From the NCBI RefSeq assembly GCF_003144405.1, contig NZ_PENW01000003.1:41349-105348 (forward strand): 64,000 bases of DNA. The letters run 5' to 3'. The position numbers and the translations under genes are program-made. The notes below the pieces were generated by a model. The model did not search any database. It was not told the origin of the DNA and saw only the letters and a program-made list of their open reading frames with translations. This stretch comes from Proteus cibi. GTDB lineage: Bacteria; Pseudomonadota; Gammaproteobacteria; Enterobacterales; Enterobacteriaceae. Shown one piece after another: positions 28,311 to 39,811 of this stretch (positions within the stretch are counted from its first letter, which is position 1; every line of letters starts with the position of its first letter).

Positions 28311-29306
28311 ATGGAAATATCTGCCTCATTTAATTTTCAGGGACTTTCACCTGATAACATTTGGGACGCGTTAGTTAAAATCGGTTTTTATCCTGAGTCA
28401 GGGTTAACAGAATTAAATAGCTATGAAAATCGTGTTTTTCAATTTATGGATGAGCATCGACAACGTTATGTGGTGAAATTTTATCGTCCTCAACGCTGGT
28501 CGTATGAACAAATAAAAGAAGAACATGAATTTGTTTTAGCATTAAAAGAGGCTGAGGTACCCGTTGCTGCCCCTTTAATGATTAATAGTGAGACAGTTCA
28601 TCTTTCTGATGATGGCTTTTATTTTGCAATATTCCCCAGCATAGGGGGAAGAGCATATGAAACTGATAATTTATTTCAGCTAGAAGAAGTTGGACGCACA
28701 TTAGGGCGCATTCACCAAATAGGCAGAAAAAAGAGTTATGAGTATCGACCTACAGTTTCTATTGCAGAATATCTCATAGCGCCAAAATTAGAATTTGAAA
28801 GTAGTGCGTTAATTCCTAATAACCTCAAACTTCAATTTATAGAGGTTATAGATAAACTTATTCATGATGTACGTCCCAGAATAGAGGATTCTACATGGCA
28901 AATATTACGGCTACATGGTGATTGCCATCCCGGTAATATATTGTGGCGTGATGAAGTTGTAATGGTTGATTTTGATGATTCCCGAATGGGACCGGCAGTA
29001 CAAGACTTTTGGATGTTATTAAATGGCTCACGGCAAGAGCAGATTATACAGTTAGATACGATCCTTGAGTCTTATTATGAATACCAAGATTTTGATTTAC
29101 GTGAATTGTCATTAATTGAACCACTAAGAGCAATGAGAATGGTGCATTATCTCGCGTGGGTATTAAAACGCTGGAATGATCCTGCTTTCCCTCGCGCTTT
29201 TGTTTGGTTTCAAGAGCAAGATTTTTGGTTTAAACAATTAGCCTTATTCAAGGGACAAGTGGAGCAACTAAACGAGCCTCCTTTACAACTTAGCCCAATG
29301 TATTAA
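28311..29306 (+). CDS. srkA: Stress response kinase A
   Basis: Ser/Thr protein kinase of the choline-kinase-like fold (YihE/RdoA), which in E. coli counters envelope stress and programmed death. The 331-residue product has the catalytic loop LHGDCHPGNILW and the metal-binding VDFDDSRMGPAVQDFW. It lies between yihD and dsbA with 20 bp to dsbA, so dsbA may be partly expressed from this operon; the E. coli pair behaves this way under Cpx control. Confidence 0.95.
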   Translation: MEISASFNFQGLSPDNIWDALVKIGFYPESGLTELNSYENRVFQFMDEHRQRYVVKFYRPQRWSYEQIKEEHEFVLALKEAEVPVAAPLMINSETVHLSDDGFYFAIFPSIGGRAYETDNLFQLEEVGRTLGRIHQIGRKKSYEYRPTVSIAEYLIAPKLEFESSALIPNNLKLQFIEVIDKLIHDVRPRIEDSTWQILRLHGDCHPGNILWRDEVVMVDFDDSRMGPAVQDFWMLLNGSRQEQIIQLDTILESYYEYQDFDLRELSLIEPLRAMRMVHYLAWVLKRWNDPAFPRAFVWFQEQDFWFKQLALFKGQVEQLNEPPLQLSPMY

Positions 29307-29326
29307 TTCTTAGGAGATGATGAGAA

Positions 29327-29950
29327 ATGAAAAAGATTTGGCTGGCGTTAGCAAGTATCGTGTTAGCATTCAGTGTTTCTGCTGCTGATATTTCTGAGGG
29401 AAAACAGTACACTAACCTTTCTAAACCTGTTGCATCAGCGCCTGATGTTGTTGAGTTTTTCTCTTTTTATTGCCCACATTGTTATCAATTTTCTGAAGTG
29501 TATAAAGTCAATAGCACCGTTGAAAAGAACGCACCAGAAAATACCAATATTGTCCGTTATCACGTTGATTTCTTAGGACCTTTAGGTAAAGATTTAACAC
29601 GTTCTTGGGCTGTGGCAATGGCATTAGGTGTTGAAGATCAAGTTTCTCCTGTTTTATTTAAAGGTATTCAAGAAACGCAATCTATTCGTTCTGTTGACGA
29701 TATCCGTAATGCCTTTATTAATGCCGGCGTTAAAGGCGAAGATTATGATGCAGCAATGAATAGTTTTGTTGTGAATTCTTTAGTTAGCCAACAACAAAAT
29801 GCTGTCGCTGATTTCCAAATCAATGGTGTTCCTGCCATGATAATTGGCGGTAAATATAAAATGAAAAATGATGGTATCAGCGCAAAATCACCAGAAGAGT
29901 ATGCAAAAACATATTCTGAAATTGTGAATCAATTATTGCTGAAAAAATAA
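29327..29950 (+). CDS. dsbA: Thiol:disulfide interchange protein DsbA
   Basis: Periplasmic oxidase that introduces disulfides into exported proteins and is reoxidised by DsbB. The 207-residue precursor has a signal peptide ending near VSA (19), and the active site CPHC lies at residues 49-52. The cis-Pro loop is in QINGVPAMIIGGKY. Its substrates probably include the cysteine-pair protein at 5161-5466. A strong terminator follows 55 bp downstream. Confidence 0.97.
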   Translation: MKKIWLALASIVLAFSVSAADISEGKQYTNLSKPVASAPDVVEFFSFYCPHCYQFSEVYKVNSTVEKNAPENTNIVRYHVDFLGPLGKDLTRSWAVAMALGVEDQVSPVLFKGIQETQSIRSVDDIRNAFINAGVKGEDYDAAMNSFVVNSLVSQQQNAVADFQINGVPAMIIGGKYKMKNDGISAKSPEEYAKTYSEIVNQLLLKK

Positions 29951-30005
29951 TATAGGCTTAATTTTTCCTATATAGACTAAGTAAAAGTATATAGATTTTT
30001 ATATG

Positions 30006-30042
30006 AAAAATAGCACTCAAGAAATAAGAGTGCTATTTTTTT
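30006..30042 (+). terminator. Terminator of dsbA
   Basis: AAAAATAGCACTC (30006-30018) and GAGTGCTATTTTT (30028-30040) form a 13-bp stem, followed by T residues. Confidence 0.92.
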
Positions 30043-30068
30043 ACTTTCATATTTTTGTCATAATACAA

Positions 30069-30077
30069 CTATCCACA
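30069..30077 (+). promoter_or_regulatory. Near-consensus DnaA box
   Basis: CTATCCACA differs by one base from the consensus TTATCCACA and has the same orientation as the perfect box 143 bp downstream. Confidence 0.4.
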
Positions 30078-30211
30078 TTAATAAAAAATACTACGATTAA
30101 TTTATAATATCTTAATGAATTCGCTAAGTGATTGATTTTTTAATTATGTTAATAAATTGGAAAGGAAGCTAACTTATTAATATAGAGAGGGTTACAAAAC
30201 TACTCACAGAG

Positions 30212-30220
30212 TTATCCACA
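30212..30220 (+). promoter_or_regulatory. Perfect DnaA box upstream of polA
   Basis: TTATCCACA is the high-affinity R1-type DnaA site. It lies 365 bp before the polA start codon, in a non-coding AT-rich region, so it may link polA expression or local DNA structure to DnaA. Confidence 0.6.
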
Positions 30221-30584
30221 GGTTGTTTTGCTATTAGCTAAAAAATAAATCCTTAATAAAAAAAGATGACACTAATACGAACATTAATATTAATGATGAG
30301 TAAATAGCGCTATCTTAAATACGTTTAAACTTACACTGTAAGTTTACTTTTTAGTCTTTTTTTAATTGAGATAAAATGAAAGAATATTGCTTATGATAAA
30401 AAAGTCCTTTAATTACTATTAAGTTATCATTCATACTTATTTTTTCTGTTAAGTTCGGCTAATAATAAATAATTGAGTAATTAAGCCGAATTTCTGCATT
30501 TAAGAACAGGTAATATTCGTCTATTGCGCTGTGATGTGGCATTCTAGTCATATCAACGAACCTCAGAACAATGATGAACAGATT

Positions 30585-33383
30585 ATGGTCCAGATAGCAG
30601 AAAACCCCTTTATCCTTGTAGATGGCTCCTCATATCTTTACCGCGCCTATCATGCATTCCCACCGCTAACCAATAGCCAAGGTGAACCAACGGGTGCGAT
30701 GTACGGTGTGTTGAACATGCTACGTAGCCTGATAATACAGTATAAACCAAGCCATGTTGCGGTTGTGTTTGACGCTAAAGGTAAAACATTCCGTGATGAG
30801 TTGTATGAGGAATATAAATCTAATCGGCCTCCAATGCCGGATGATTTACGTGAACAAATAGCGCCTTTACATGAGATGGTGCAAGCCATGGGCTTACCCT
30901 TGTTATCTATTTCAGGTGTGGAAGCGGATGACGTTATTGGAACATTGGCACTAAAAGCAGCTGCGGATGGACATGATGTCTTAATAAGCACCGGTGATAA
31001 AGATATGGCGCAATTAGTGACGCCAAAGATCACGCTGATTAACACGATGACTAACGTCATTTTAGGCCCTGATGAAGTTAAAGAAAAATATGGCGTTCCT
31101 CCTGAACTGATTATTGATTTTCTCGCCTTAATGGGTGATTCATCTGATAACATCCCTGGTGTTCCGGGGGTGGGTGAGAAAACGGCATTAGGTCTTTTAC
31201 AAGGGCTTGGTAGTTTAGATGAAATCTATCAACAGCTGGATAATATCGCAACGTTAAGTTTCCGTGGAGCTAAAACACTTGGCGCTAAAATGGCTGAGCA
31301 TGAGAAAGTGGCAAAACTTTCTTATAAGCTAGCAACGATTAAAACGGATGTTGAACTCGATAAAACGTTTGATGACTTAGTGGTTAATGAGCCAAATTTA
31401 GATCAATTATTAGAGATGTTCACGCGTTATGAATTTAAACGCTGGATAAGTGATCTTCAAAATGGCGGATGGTTAGCACAACGTAGTACACAAAAAGTGG
31501 CGGTGCCTTACACCTCAGAAGCCGTTAAACCCAAAGAAGCACCAGTCTCAGCTAATTTTCCTGTTATTACGCAAGAGAATTATGACGCTATTTTAACGCA
31601 TGAAAGCCTAGCGCGATGGGTTGAGCGCCTCAAAAAAGCACCTGCATTTGCATTCGATACAGAAACGGACAGCTTAAATAATATTGATGCTCGTTTAGTG
31701 GGATTGTCATTTGCTATTGAGCCGGGTAAAGCCGCTTATATTCCATTGCGTCATGAGTATTTAGATGCGCCAGACCAACTACCTGTTAATGAAGTGCTCG
31801 CGGCATTAAAACCCATTTTAGAAGATAAAAATATTTTAAAAATTGGGCAAAACTTGAAGTTTGACCGTGGCATTATGGAAAATGAAGGTATCGAATTAAA
31901 CGGTATTCATTTTGATACGATGTTGGAATCTTACGTATTAAATAGCGTGAGTAATCGACATGATATGGATACTTTGGCTGAAAAACATTTAAATCATAAA
32001 ACCACAACATTTGAAGAAATTGCGGGTAAAGGTAAAGGGCAACTGACGTTTAACCAAATTGAGGTTGAGCAAGCGACGTTATATGCCGCTGAAGATGCCG
32101 ATATCACTTTATTACTCCATCAAGCGCTATATCCTCAAATAGAAGCCATTGAGCCTCTAAAACATGTTTACCGCGATATTGAAATGCCATTAGTCCCTGT
32201 GCTTTCTAGAATGGAGCGCAAGGGGGTATTAATTGATGCCCAAGTGTTAGCTGTTCAATCTCAAGAAATCACACAACGTTTAGCTGAAATTGAAAAAGAG
32301 ACGTTTGCGTTAGCAGGACAAGAATTTAATCTCTCTTCACCTAAACAGTTACAAGAAATCTTATTTGATAAACTGCAATTACCTGTTATCAAGAAAACCC
32401 CGAAAGGGGCGCCATCTACCAATGAAGAAGTGTTGGAAGAATTAGCGCATAGCCATGAATTACCTCGTTTGATTTTAGAGCATCGAGGTCTTGCGAAACT
32501 AAAATCTACCTATACAGATAAATTGCCGTTGATGGTGAATAGTAAAACGAAGCGTGTACATACTTCATATCATCAAGCGGTAACGGCAACAGGGCGCTTG
32601 TCTTCTCGCGATCCGAATCTTCAAAATATCCCAGTGAGAAATGAAGAAGGGCGTCGAATTCGCCAAGCATTTATTGCGCGTGATGGCTTTAAAATTGTTG
32701 CTGCCGACTATTCACAAATTGAATTACGGATCATGGCACATTTATCGCAAGATAAAGGCTTGTTAGATGCTTTTGCTCAAGGTAAAGATATTCACCGTGC
32801 AACGGCATCTGAAGTGTTTGGTATACCTTTAGAAGACGTTACTTCAGAGCAACGCCGTAGTGCGAAAGCGATCAACTTTGGTCTTATTTATGGCATGAGC
32901 GCATTTGGCTTATCACAACAGATTGGTGTTGAGAGAAGAGAAGCTCAGCGTTATATGGATCTCTATTTTGAACGCTATCCGGGTGTCTTGGACTATATGG
33001 AGCGCACACGTAAACAGGCTTCTGAACAAGGTTATGTTGAAACGTTAGATGGTCGTCGCCTTTATTTGCCAGAAATTAACTCAAAGAATGCCATTCGTCG
33101 TAAAGCGTCAGAGCGAGAGGCGATTAATGCGCCAATGCAAGGTACAGCTGCGGATATTATCAAAAAAGCAATGATTGCGGTGGATAATTGGATTTGCAAT
33201 GAATGTCCTGCTGATGTGCATATGATTATGCAAGTACACGATGAATTAGTGTTTGAAGTGCGAGAGTCTTATCTAGAGAACGCAAATATCATGATCCATA
33301 AATTGATGGAAAGCAGTATGGAATTGGCTATTCCGTTGAAAGTTGAAGTGGGTGTTGGCAATAACTGGGATGAAGCACACTAG
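30585..33383 (+). CDS. polA: DNA polymerase I
   Basis: Repair and Okazaki-fragment polymerase with 5'-3' exonuclease, 3'-5' proofreading and polymerase domains, 932 aa (E. coli 928). The 5' nuclease domain spans about 1-290. Proofreading acidic residues are kept in [10 protein letters not shown] near 355. Polymerase motifs A (DYSQIELR), B ([14 protein letters not shown]) and C (QVHDELVFE) are intact. The start at 30585 (MVQIAENPF) matches E. coli; 18 further upstream codons are open but unlikely, although the ribosome site is weak. Two terminators follow. Confidence 0.97.
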   Translation: MVQIAENPFILVDGSSYLYRAYHAFPPLTNSQGEPTGAMYGVLNMLRSLIIQYKPSHVAVVFDAKGKTFRDELYEEYKSNRPPMPDDLREQIAPLHEMVQAMGLPLLSISGVEADDVIGTLALKAAADGHDVLISTGDKDMAQLVTPKITLINTMTNVILGPDEVKEKYGVPPELIIDFLALMGDSSDNIPGVPGVGEKTALGLLQGLGSLDEIYQQLDNIATLSFRGAKTLGAKMAEHEKVAKLSYKLATIKTDVELDKTFDDLVVNEPNLDQLLEMFTRYEFKRWISDLQNGGWLAQRSTQKVAVPYTSEAVKPKEAPVSANFPVITQENYDAILTHESLARWVERLKKAPAFAFDTETDSLNNIDARLVGLSFAIEPGKAAYIPLRHEYLDAPDQLPVNEVLAALKPILEDKNILKIGQNLKFDRGIMENEGIELNGIHFDTMLESYVLNSVSNRHDMDTLAEKHLNHKTTTFEEIAGKGKGQLTFNQIEVEQATLYAAEDADITLLLHQALYPQIEAIEPLKHVYRDIEMPLVPVLSRMERKGVLIDAQVLAVQSQEITQRLAEIEKETFALAGQEFNLSSPKQLQEILFDKLQLPVIKKTPKGAPSTNEEVLEELAHSHELPRLILEHRGLAKLKSTYTDKLPLMVNSKTKRVHTSYHQAVTATGRLSSRDPNLQNIPVRNEEGRRIRQAFIARDGFKIVAADYSQIELRIMAHLSQDKGLLDAFAQGKDIHRATASEVFGIPLEDVTSEQRRSAKAINFGLIYGMSAFGLSQQIGVERREAQRYMDLYFERYPGVLDYMERTRKQASEQGYVETLDGRRLYLPEINSKNAIRRKASEREAINAPMQGTAADIIKKAMIAVDNWICNECPADVHMIMQVHDELVFEVRESYLENANIMIHKLMESSMELAIPLKVEVGVGNNWDEAH

Positions 33384-33407
33384 TTTTTAAATACTATTCT
33401 TAACAAG

Positions 33408-33433
33408 AAAAGGGCACAGGATTGTGCCTTTTT
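33408..33433 (+). terminator. First terminator after polA
   Basis: AAAAGGGCACA pairs with TGTGCCTTTTT around a GGAT loop, with a T run. Confidence 0.8.
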
Positions 33434-33444
33434 CTATATACAAG

Positions 33445-33473
33445 AAAAGCTCGGTTAATGACCGAGCTTTTTT
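33445..33473. terminator. Second, bidirectional terminator between polA and def
   Basis: AAAAGCTCGGT and ACCGAGCTTTT form an 11-bp stem with T runs on both strands, serving polA and the convergent deformylase gene. Confidence 0.85.
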
Positions 33474-33516
33474 ATGTCAAAACTTATCAAAATGTGAAAA
33501 AGAGATAAGTGAATAA

Positions 33517-34035
33517 TTAAGCAACTTGTGAGTCTATCAGTTTGCTCAATTTCTTCTGTTTTTTCTCAATACGTTGACGTTTTAACGGAGATAAATGGTC
33601 AATAAAGAGTTTGCCATTAAGATGGTCTAACTCATGCTGAATGCAGCCTGCAAACAAATCAGAGGCTTCAAGTTCAATTTCATCACCATTTCTATCTAAT
33701 GCCTTAACCTTTAAGAAGCGGTAACGTTCTGTTGGAGCAAAAGAATCTGGAATAGATAGACACCCATCCATCATATCCATTACCTCATCTTCAGTGCTGA
33801 TAATTTCAGGATTGATAAGTGCAATGGGTTGATCTCGGTTTTCAGAAACATCAATGACAACAATGCGTTTAGATACATTAACCTGAGGTGCGGCTAAGCC
33901 AATACCTCTTTCTGCATACATGGTTTCAATCATGTCATCGATTAATGTGCGTATTTCGTCATCTACTTTTTCCACTGGTACTGCGACTTTGCGCAGACGC
34001 TCATCAGGAAAACGCAGGAGCGTTAATACAGCCAT
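33517..34035 (-). CDS. def: Peptide deformylase, probably a second copy
   Basis: Metalloenzyme that removes the formyl group from nascent proteins, 172 aa. Motif 1 is GIGLAAPQ (44-51). Motif 2 reads DGCLS (90-94), with Asp where most members have Glu and with the metal ligand Cys92. Motif 3 is HELDH (134-138), with both His ligands and the catalytic Glu. E. coli has one def, next to fmt; here the gene lies between polA and Spot 42 without fmt, and it is more divergent than an orthologue should be, so I infer a paralogue. The usual def-fmt pair would be elsewhere in the genome. Confidence 0.9.
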   Translation of the reverse strand: MAVLTLLRFPDERLRKVAVPVEKVDDEIRTLIDDMIETMYAERGIGLAAPQVNVSKRIVVIDVSENRDQPIALINPEIISTEDEVMDMMDGCLSIPDSFAPTERYRFLKVKALDRNGDEIELEASDLFAGCIQHELDHLNGKLFIDHLSPLKRQRIEKKQKKLSKLIDSQVA

Positions 34036-34303
34036 GGATACCTCATTTTATCGCTAATTACATATTTACTACGGTCTCGCAATAAGCGTATCACAAAATC
34101 ATTCAGGATAAACCGCACCTTTTGTGTGATTTGTTCTATTTTTAATCATATTCACACAAGTGATTAAAGTCTCATAATTATGTAATTAAACTACATTTAT
34201 TTATGGTTTGAATACATTATTACATGGCTGAATCGTGTCTGCATGTGAAAAAAAATTACAAAAGGGCTTTTATTAACCAATAAAATAGAGTACATTATCT
34301 CTC

Positions 34304-34415
34304 GTAGGGTACAGAGGTAAGATGTTCTATCTTTCAGACCTTTTACTTCACGTAATCGGATTTAGCTGAATATTAGCTGCCCCAGTTGACTTTATTTCGA
34401 CTGGGGCATTTTTTT
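34304..34415 (+). ncRNA. spf: Spot 42 small RNA
   Basis: About 112 nt, starting GTAGGGTACAGAGGTAAG and nearly identical to E. coli Spot 42 over the first 60 nt, including the unstructured pairing regions. It ends in an 11-bp terminator stem (34379-34389 with 34397-34407) and a T run. Spot 42 base-pairs via Hfq with mRNAs for secondary carbon use such as galK and is repressed by CRP-cAMP in E. coli. A CATTAT -10 lies at 34293-34298. Its position before engB is as in E. coli. A TGTGA half site at 34244-34248 with a poor partner is the only CRP-like sequence I see. Confidence 0.95.
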
Positions 34416-34450
34416 ATCTAAAATTCACTGAAGTGGTTTGTGCGAGAAGT

Positions 34451-34475
34451 AAAAGGGAAAAGAGATTTCCCTTTT
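34451..34475. terminator. Hairpin between spf and engB
   Basis: AAAAGGGAAA pairs with TTTCCCTTTT over 10 bp with a 5-nt loop, in the convergent interval. It probably ends the engB transcript on the minus strand. Confidence 0.7.
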
Positions 34476-34521
34476 ATCAATTAGAAGAGCAGAACGTTAT
34501 CGTTGAGAAAAAAGAAGATAA

Positions 34522-35154
34522 TTAAGCGTTGTTATCATTTGTAGGCTGTTCTTCTGAACCTGAAAACCATTCATTAAGTGTGTTACGTAGCTTATCAATG
34601 CCAATTTTTTTCAATGATGAAAAATATTCGACGCGGATATCACCAACTTTATTTGCCAGCTCGTCACGTACACTCATTAACTGCTTTTTACGCGCACCTG
34701 ATGCTAATTTATCTGCTTTAGTCAGTAAAACGAGAGTAGGAAGCTCTGAGCCTACAGCCCAGTCAATCATTTGCATATCGAGATCTTTTAATGGATGGCG
34801 AATATCCATTAAAATAACGACACCTTTTAAGCACTCCCTTTTTTGTAGGTATTCCCCTAAAGAGCGTTGCCATTTACGCTTCATTTCTTCAGGAACTTGA
34901 GCATAGCCGTAGCCTGGTAAATCGACTAAGCGTAAGTCCTCTTCAATTTGAAAAAGGTTGATTAATTGCGTACGACCTGGGGTTTTACTGGTTCTAGCTA
35001 ATCCATTTTGTTGGGTTAACGCATTTAAAGCACTGGATTTACCGGCATTAGAGCGACCCGCAAAGGCAATTTCAATTCCTGTATCTGGTGGTAAATGACG
35101 GATATCAGGCGCACTGATGATGAAATGTGCTTTTTGGTAATTAAATTGGGTCAT
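34522..35154 (-). CDS. engB: Ribosome-biogenesis GTPase EngB (YihA/YsxC)
   Basis: Essential GTPase for assembly of the large ribosomal subunit, about 210 aa. G1 is [10 protein letters not shown]2/G3 are TPGRTQ and DLPGYGYA, and G4 is TKADK. The start at 35154 gives [11 protein letters not shown], matching E. coli, with GAGAGG upstream; a further 16 codons are open but have no support. The C-terminal tail is acidic and variable. It follows spf as in E. coli. Confidence 0.95.
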   Translation of the reverse strand: MTQFNYQKAHFIISAPDIRHLPPDTGIEIAFAGRSNAGKSSALNALTQQNGLARTSKTPGRTQLINLFQIEEDLRLVDLPGYGYAQVPEEMKRKWQRSLGEYLQKRECLKGVVILMDIRHPLKDLDMQMIDWAVGSELPTLVLLTKADKLASGARKKQLMSVRDELANKVGDIRVEYFSSLKKIGIDKLRNTLNEWFSGSEEQPTNDNNA

Positions 35155-35423
35155 TATGGTATAAACCTCTCTGAAATAATGCGGCTTTTCATGCATACTC
35201 ATTTCAATTTTGCATGAAAATGAATATCTAAAATACTATTTGCTCTATTTTGGCGCAATTTAATGACTTATAACAGTGCTTAAAAATTAAAATTTACCCT
35301 GTTATAACGTAATTAGACTTATTGAGCGTAAATAAAGGTAAATGATTGGCACTATTTACCTCAGCGAATTAGAATCGCTGCATATTAAGTAAGTTGTAGA
35401 CTATTAAAGTAAAGGATCCCTGC

Positions 35424-35993
35424 ATGTTAAAACGTTTTCTTGTCACCTTCGTTACCGCTTGCACTTTAACAACAGCGACTTTTGCAATGGCAACGGGAGA
35501 AACCTTCGTTAAATTAGTCACCTCTGAAGGCAATATTGAAATCTCACTGGATAATAAAAAAGCGCCAATCACAACGAAAAACTTTATTCAGTATGTCGAA
35601 GATGGGTACTATAACGGGACCACTTTTCATCGTGTTATTCCTGGTTTTATGGTTCAAGGCGGTGGTTTTACTGCGGATTTACAGCAAAAACAAACCAGAG
35701 CGCCAATTAAAAATGAAGCCGACAATGGATTACGCAATGTAAAAGGTTCTATTGCGATGGCGCGTACATCAGATAAAGACAGCGCAACCAGCCAATTCTT
35801 TATTAATGTGGCTGACAATGCATTTTTAGATCACGGTCAACGTGATTTTGGCTATGCCGTATTTGGTAAAGTTGTAAAAGGAATGGATGTTGTTGATAAA
35901 ATTTCACAAGCGCCAACTCGTAATATTGGACCTTACCAAAATGTGCCAGTAAAAACGGTCACTATTTTATCTGCGGAAGTCGTAAAAGAATAA
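35424..35993 (+). CDS. ppiA: Periplasmic peptidyl-prolyl cis-trans isomerase A
   Basis: Cyclophilin-type foldase of the periplasm, 189 aa, with a signal peptide ending near AMA. Catalytic cyclophilin residues are visible in [15 protein letters not shown] (Arg and Phe) and in the [15 protein letters not shown] block. It closely matches E. coli PpiA. In E. coli ppiA is followed by yhfG-fic-pabA; here only pabA follows, after about 370 bp. Confidence 0.95.
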   Translation: MLKRFLVTFVTACTLTTATFAMATGETFVKLVTSEGNIEISLDNKKAPITTKNFIQYVEDGYYNGTTFHRVIPGFMVQGGGFTADLQQKQTRAPIKNEADNGLRNVKGSIAMARTSDKDSATSQFFINVADNAFLDHGQRDFGYAVFGKVVKGMDVVDKISQAPTRNIGPYQNVPVKTVTILSAEVVKE

Positions 35994-36046
35994 ACACATT
36001 ATTAGGATAGGATATTTACTTATTCTAATAAGATAAAATGCATATA

Positions 36047-36079
36047 AACCGGAATGAATGTTTTCATTCCGGGGTTTTT
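36047..36079 (+). terminator. Terminator of ppiA
   Basis: CCGGAATGAA (36049-36058) and TTCATTCCGG (36063-36072) form a perfect 10-bp stem, followed by GGTTTTTAG. Confidence 0.85.
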
Positions 36080-36367
36080 AGCACGAAAAAAATATTTTTT
36101 ATCCTTCCTTTTTCCGCGCGTTCTCCTGTAATAAGTGTTCACTGCGCTATTAATCACTCTATTCATCATCAATTACCGTCATTCTTGTTATTGCTCAATA
36201 AATCAGCAGGTTTTCTTGCTTACTATTCATATTTTACACCTGTGCTATGATAATCGGCTTTGTTGTACCCAAGTCGGTTAAACAACGAGCTATTTTGGCA
36301 AATCTACACTCGCTTTAAAATAGTAATAAAATAGATAATGATAAGAAAATCAGTCGGATAGGCTAAT
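36080..36367. other. Gene-free interval before pabA
   Basis: Nearly 290 bp without a supportable gene, at the place of yhfG-fic in E. coli. An open frame at 36038-36250 overlaps the terminator and has no ribosome site or family resemblance. Confidence 0.5.
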
Positions 36368-36943
36368 ATGCTGTTACTTATTGATAATTACGACTCGTTT
36401 ACCTACAACCTCTATCAGTATTTCTGTGAATTGGGTGCTGAGGTTGTTGTTAAGCGTAACGATGAGATCGGACTTAAAGAGATAGAAAAGATGATGCCAG
36501 CACATCTTGTTATCTCGCCAGGACCTTGTACTCCTGATGAAGCAGGGATCTCTCTTGAGGCTATACAGCGGTTTGCCGGTGAAATTCCTATTCTTGGCGT
36601 TTGTCTTGGACACCAAGCGATAGGGCAAGCTTTTGGTGCATCGGTTATCAGAGCACGAGAAGTAATGCATGGTAAGAATTCATTAATACATCATAATCAA
36701 CAAGGTGTTTTTAAGGGACTTAATCGGCCTTTAAATGTGACGCGTTACCACTCTTTAGTGATTGATGCGGCAACATTACCTGTACCTTTTGAAGTGACGG
36801 CATGGAGCCAACATGATGGAAATGTTGATGAAATTATGGGGATTCGCCATCGTACTCTGCCAATTGAAGGGGTTCAGTTTCACCCAGAAAGTATTTTAAG
36901 TGAACAAGGACATGAGCTATTAAATAATTTCCTTAAATATTAG
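36368..36943 (+). CDS. pabA: Aminodeoxychorismate synthase glutaminase subunit
   Basis: Class I glutamine amidotransferase that feeds ammonia to PabB for 4-aminobenzoate and folate synthesis, 191 aa. The nucleophile Cys lies in [10 protein letters not shown], and the His-Glu pair in GVQFHPES near the C-terminus. PabA and anthranilate-synthase TrpG domains are similar, but the adjacency to argD, as in E. coli, supports PabA. Confidence 0.95.
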   Translation: MLLLIDNYDSFTYNLYQYFCELGAEVVVKRNDEIGLKEIEKMMPAHLVISPGPCTPDEAGISLEAIQRFAGEIPILGVCLGHQAIGQAFGASVIRAREVMHGKNSLIHHNQQGVFKGLNRPLNVTRYHSLVIDAATLPVPFEVTAWSQHDGNVDEIMGIRHRTLPIEGVQFHPESILSEQGHELLNNFLKY

Positions 36944-37045
36944 ATGGATAGCATTTAAATAGCAAAATAACGCCTTTTTACATAAAACCACATTTGATTT
37001 TTTATTCATATTTAGTGATTATATTTTCATATTGAATATGAATAA

Positions 37046-38281
<1,236 letters not shown>

Positions 38282-38285
38282 CTAA

Positions 38286-38311
38286 AAACCCCATCAACGA
38301 AGATGGGGTTT
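38286..38311. terminator. Terminator hairpin after argD
   Basis: AAACCCCATC and GATGGGGTTT form a 10-bp stem with a 6-nt loop, 5 bp after the argD stop. Confidence 0.85.
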
Positions 38312-38326
38312 ACACAAAAAGTATAT

Positions 38327-38350
38327 CAATAGCCCTTTTATGGGCTATTG
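38327..38350. terminator. Terminator hairpin for crp
   Basis: CAATAGCCC and GGGCTATTG form a 9-bp stem in the convergent argD/crp interval, close to the crp stop. Confidence 0.75.
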
Positions 38351-38369
38351 TTTGTTTGAGTGGGGAAAC

Positions 38370-39002
38370 TCAGCGAGTTCCGTAAACGACGATAGTTTTA
38401 CCGTGTGCGGAGATCAAGTTTTGATCTTCCAACATTTTCAAAATACGGCCTACAGTTTCGCGTGAACAACCAACGATTTGACCAATTTCCTGACGTGTAA
38501 TTTTAATTTGCATGCCATCAGGATGCGTCATTGCATCGGGTTGTTTTGCTAAGTTTAATAAGGTTTGTGCAATACGACCTGTTACATCAAGGAAAGCAAG
38601 GTTACCTACTTTTTCTGATGTTGTTTGTAATCTGTTCGCCATTTGAGCAGAAAGGCGCATCAGAATATCAGGGTTAACCTGAATTAATTGGCGGAATTTT
38701 TTATAGGAAATTTCTGCTACTTCACAGGCTGTTTTTGCTCTAACCCATGCACTACGTTCTTGATCTTCTTCAAATAATCCAAGTTCACCGATGAAATCCC
38801 CCTGATTTAGGTAGGAGAGGATCATTTCTTTTCCTTCTTCATCTTTAATAAGAACAGCCACGGAACCTTTAACAATATAATAAAGTGTTTCCGCTTTCTC
38901 ACCTTGGTGGATCAGCGTGCTCTTGGATGGATATTTGTGAATATGGCAGTGTGACAAAAACCATTCAAGAGTCGGGTCTGTTTGCGGCTTGCCGAGAACC
39001 AT
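38370..39002 (-). CDS. crp: cAMP receptor protein CRP
   Basis: Global regulator of carbon metabolism. The 210-residue sequence differs from the E. coli CRP I remember at only a few positions (for example EEDQ for EEGQ and ANRLQT for ARRLQV). The cAMP pocket (GELGLFEE...RSAWVRA) and the recognition helix ([14 protein letters not shown]) are unchanged, so its DNA specificity should be the same. It is divergent from yhfA as in E. coli. E. coli yhfK, between crp and argD, is missing. Confidence 0.98.
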   Translation of the reverse strand: MVLGKPQTDPTLEWFLSHCHIHKYPSKSTLIHQGEKAETLYYIVKGSVAVLIKDEEGKEMILSYLNQGDFIGELGLFEEDQERSAWVRAKTACEVAEISYKKFRQLIQVNPDILMRLSAQMANRLQTTSEKVGNLAFLDVTGRIAQTLLNLAKQPDAMTHPDGMQIKITRQEIGQIVGCSRETVGRILKMLEDQNLISAHGKTIVVYGTR

Positions 39003-39315
39003 TCGCGTTATCCTCTGTACGTTAAATGCAGCCTTTCAAAACGGATAGGTTCCCTTTTGAGACAGCGTGCTTAAAAATCCTATCTTTACCTATTAACTTC
39101 CTGAGAACACGGTAAGTTAATATGGAGTAGATTATAATAAATGAGAAAATAATGCATTGATCTTAACCACTATCATCAAGCAGATATTGTTTTTAACACA
39201 ATTAGTGCATTAAGTCTCGTTTTACGCTGTCAGCATAATAAACCTATTTGCTAATTGCCAGTTGAATTATGAGAATGTACTCTTTTAGTTTCTGTCATCT
39301 TTAGGGGGAAAATAA
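39003..39315. other. Divergent crp-yhfA control region
   Basis: 313 bp with no gene. On the minus strand a TATAAT (39131-39136) is a candidate -10 for crp; its -35 is weak. I found no full CRP site by eye. Confidence 0.5.
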
Positions 39316-39723
39316 ATGGAAGCGAGAGTTAAGTGGGTAGAAGATTTATCTTTTGTCGGTGAGTCTTCTTCTGGCCATCAAATCATGATGGATGGAAATT
39401 CTGGTGATAAAGCACCAAGCCCAATGGAAATGGTCTTAATTGCTGCGGGTGGGTGTAGCGCTATTGATGTTGTCAGCATTTTACGTAAAGGTCGTCACCA
39501 AGTGACTGATTGTGAAGTGAAATTAACATCAGAGCGACGCGAAGAAGCCCCTCGTTTATTTACTGATATCAATTTACATTTTATTGTTTCAGGTAAAGAA
39601 TTAACAGATAAAATCGTAGAACGAGCGGTTCAATTATCCGCAGAAAAATATTGTTCTGTTTCTTTAATGTTAGGAAAAGCAGCCAATATTACGCATTCAT
39701 TTGAAATAAAAGATGCTGACTAA
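39316..39723 (+). CDS. yhfA: OsmC-family protein YhfA
   Basis: 135-residue OsmC/Ohr-fold protein closely matching E. coli YhfA. The two conserved cysteines lie in AAGGCSAIDVV and AEKYCSVSLM, consistent with thiol-based peroxide chemistry, though the role is not established. A strong GGGGGAA ribosome site precedes the ATG. It is divergent from crp. Confidence 0.94.
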   Translation: MEARVKWVEDLSFVGESSSGHQIMMDGNSGDKAPSPMEMVLIAAGGCSAIDVVSILRKGRHQVTDCEVKLTSERREEAPRLFTDINLHFIVSGKELTDKIVERAVQLSAEKYCSVSLMLGKAANITHSFEIKDAD

Positions 39724-39755
39724 TTTTGATATTTTAAAATAAAGTTTAATTTGAA

Positions 39756-39790
39756 AAATAATATCCCTTAATTAATGGGATATTATTTTT
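39756..39790. terminator. Bidirectional terminator between yhfA and prkB
   Basis: AAATAATATCCC (39756-39767) and GGGATATTATTT (39777-39788) form a perfect 12-bp stem, with T residues on both sides. Confidence 0.88.
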
Positions 39791-39811
39791 ATAGAGATAA
39801 ATTTTTTTGGG

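Larger units (their letters stand above)
30043..30584. other. Gene-free region upstream of polA with DnaA-box matches
   Basis: About 540 bp of AT-rich DNA with no supportable gene. E. coli has yihF and yihG in this interval; no trace is seen. It holds a perfect DnaA box at 30212-30220 and a one-mismatch copy at 30069-30077. Confidence 0.6.

Noticed and set aside
30650..31153. 167-codon antisense frame inside polA
   Set aside because: Shadow of the conserved 5' nuclease domain; no ribosome site or family similarity.
34244..34260. CRP site upstream of Spot 42
   Set aside because: TGTGA is present but the partner half site is poor and at the wrong distance; E. coli knowledge alone is not enough to annotate it.
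36038..36250. 70-codon frame after ppiA
   Set aside because: It overlaps the ppiA terminator hairpin and lacks a ribosome site and any recognisable motif.
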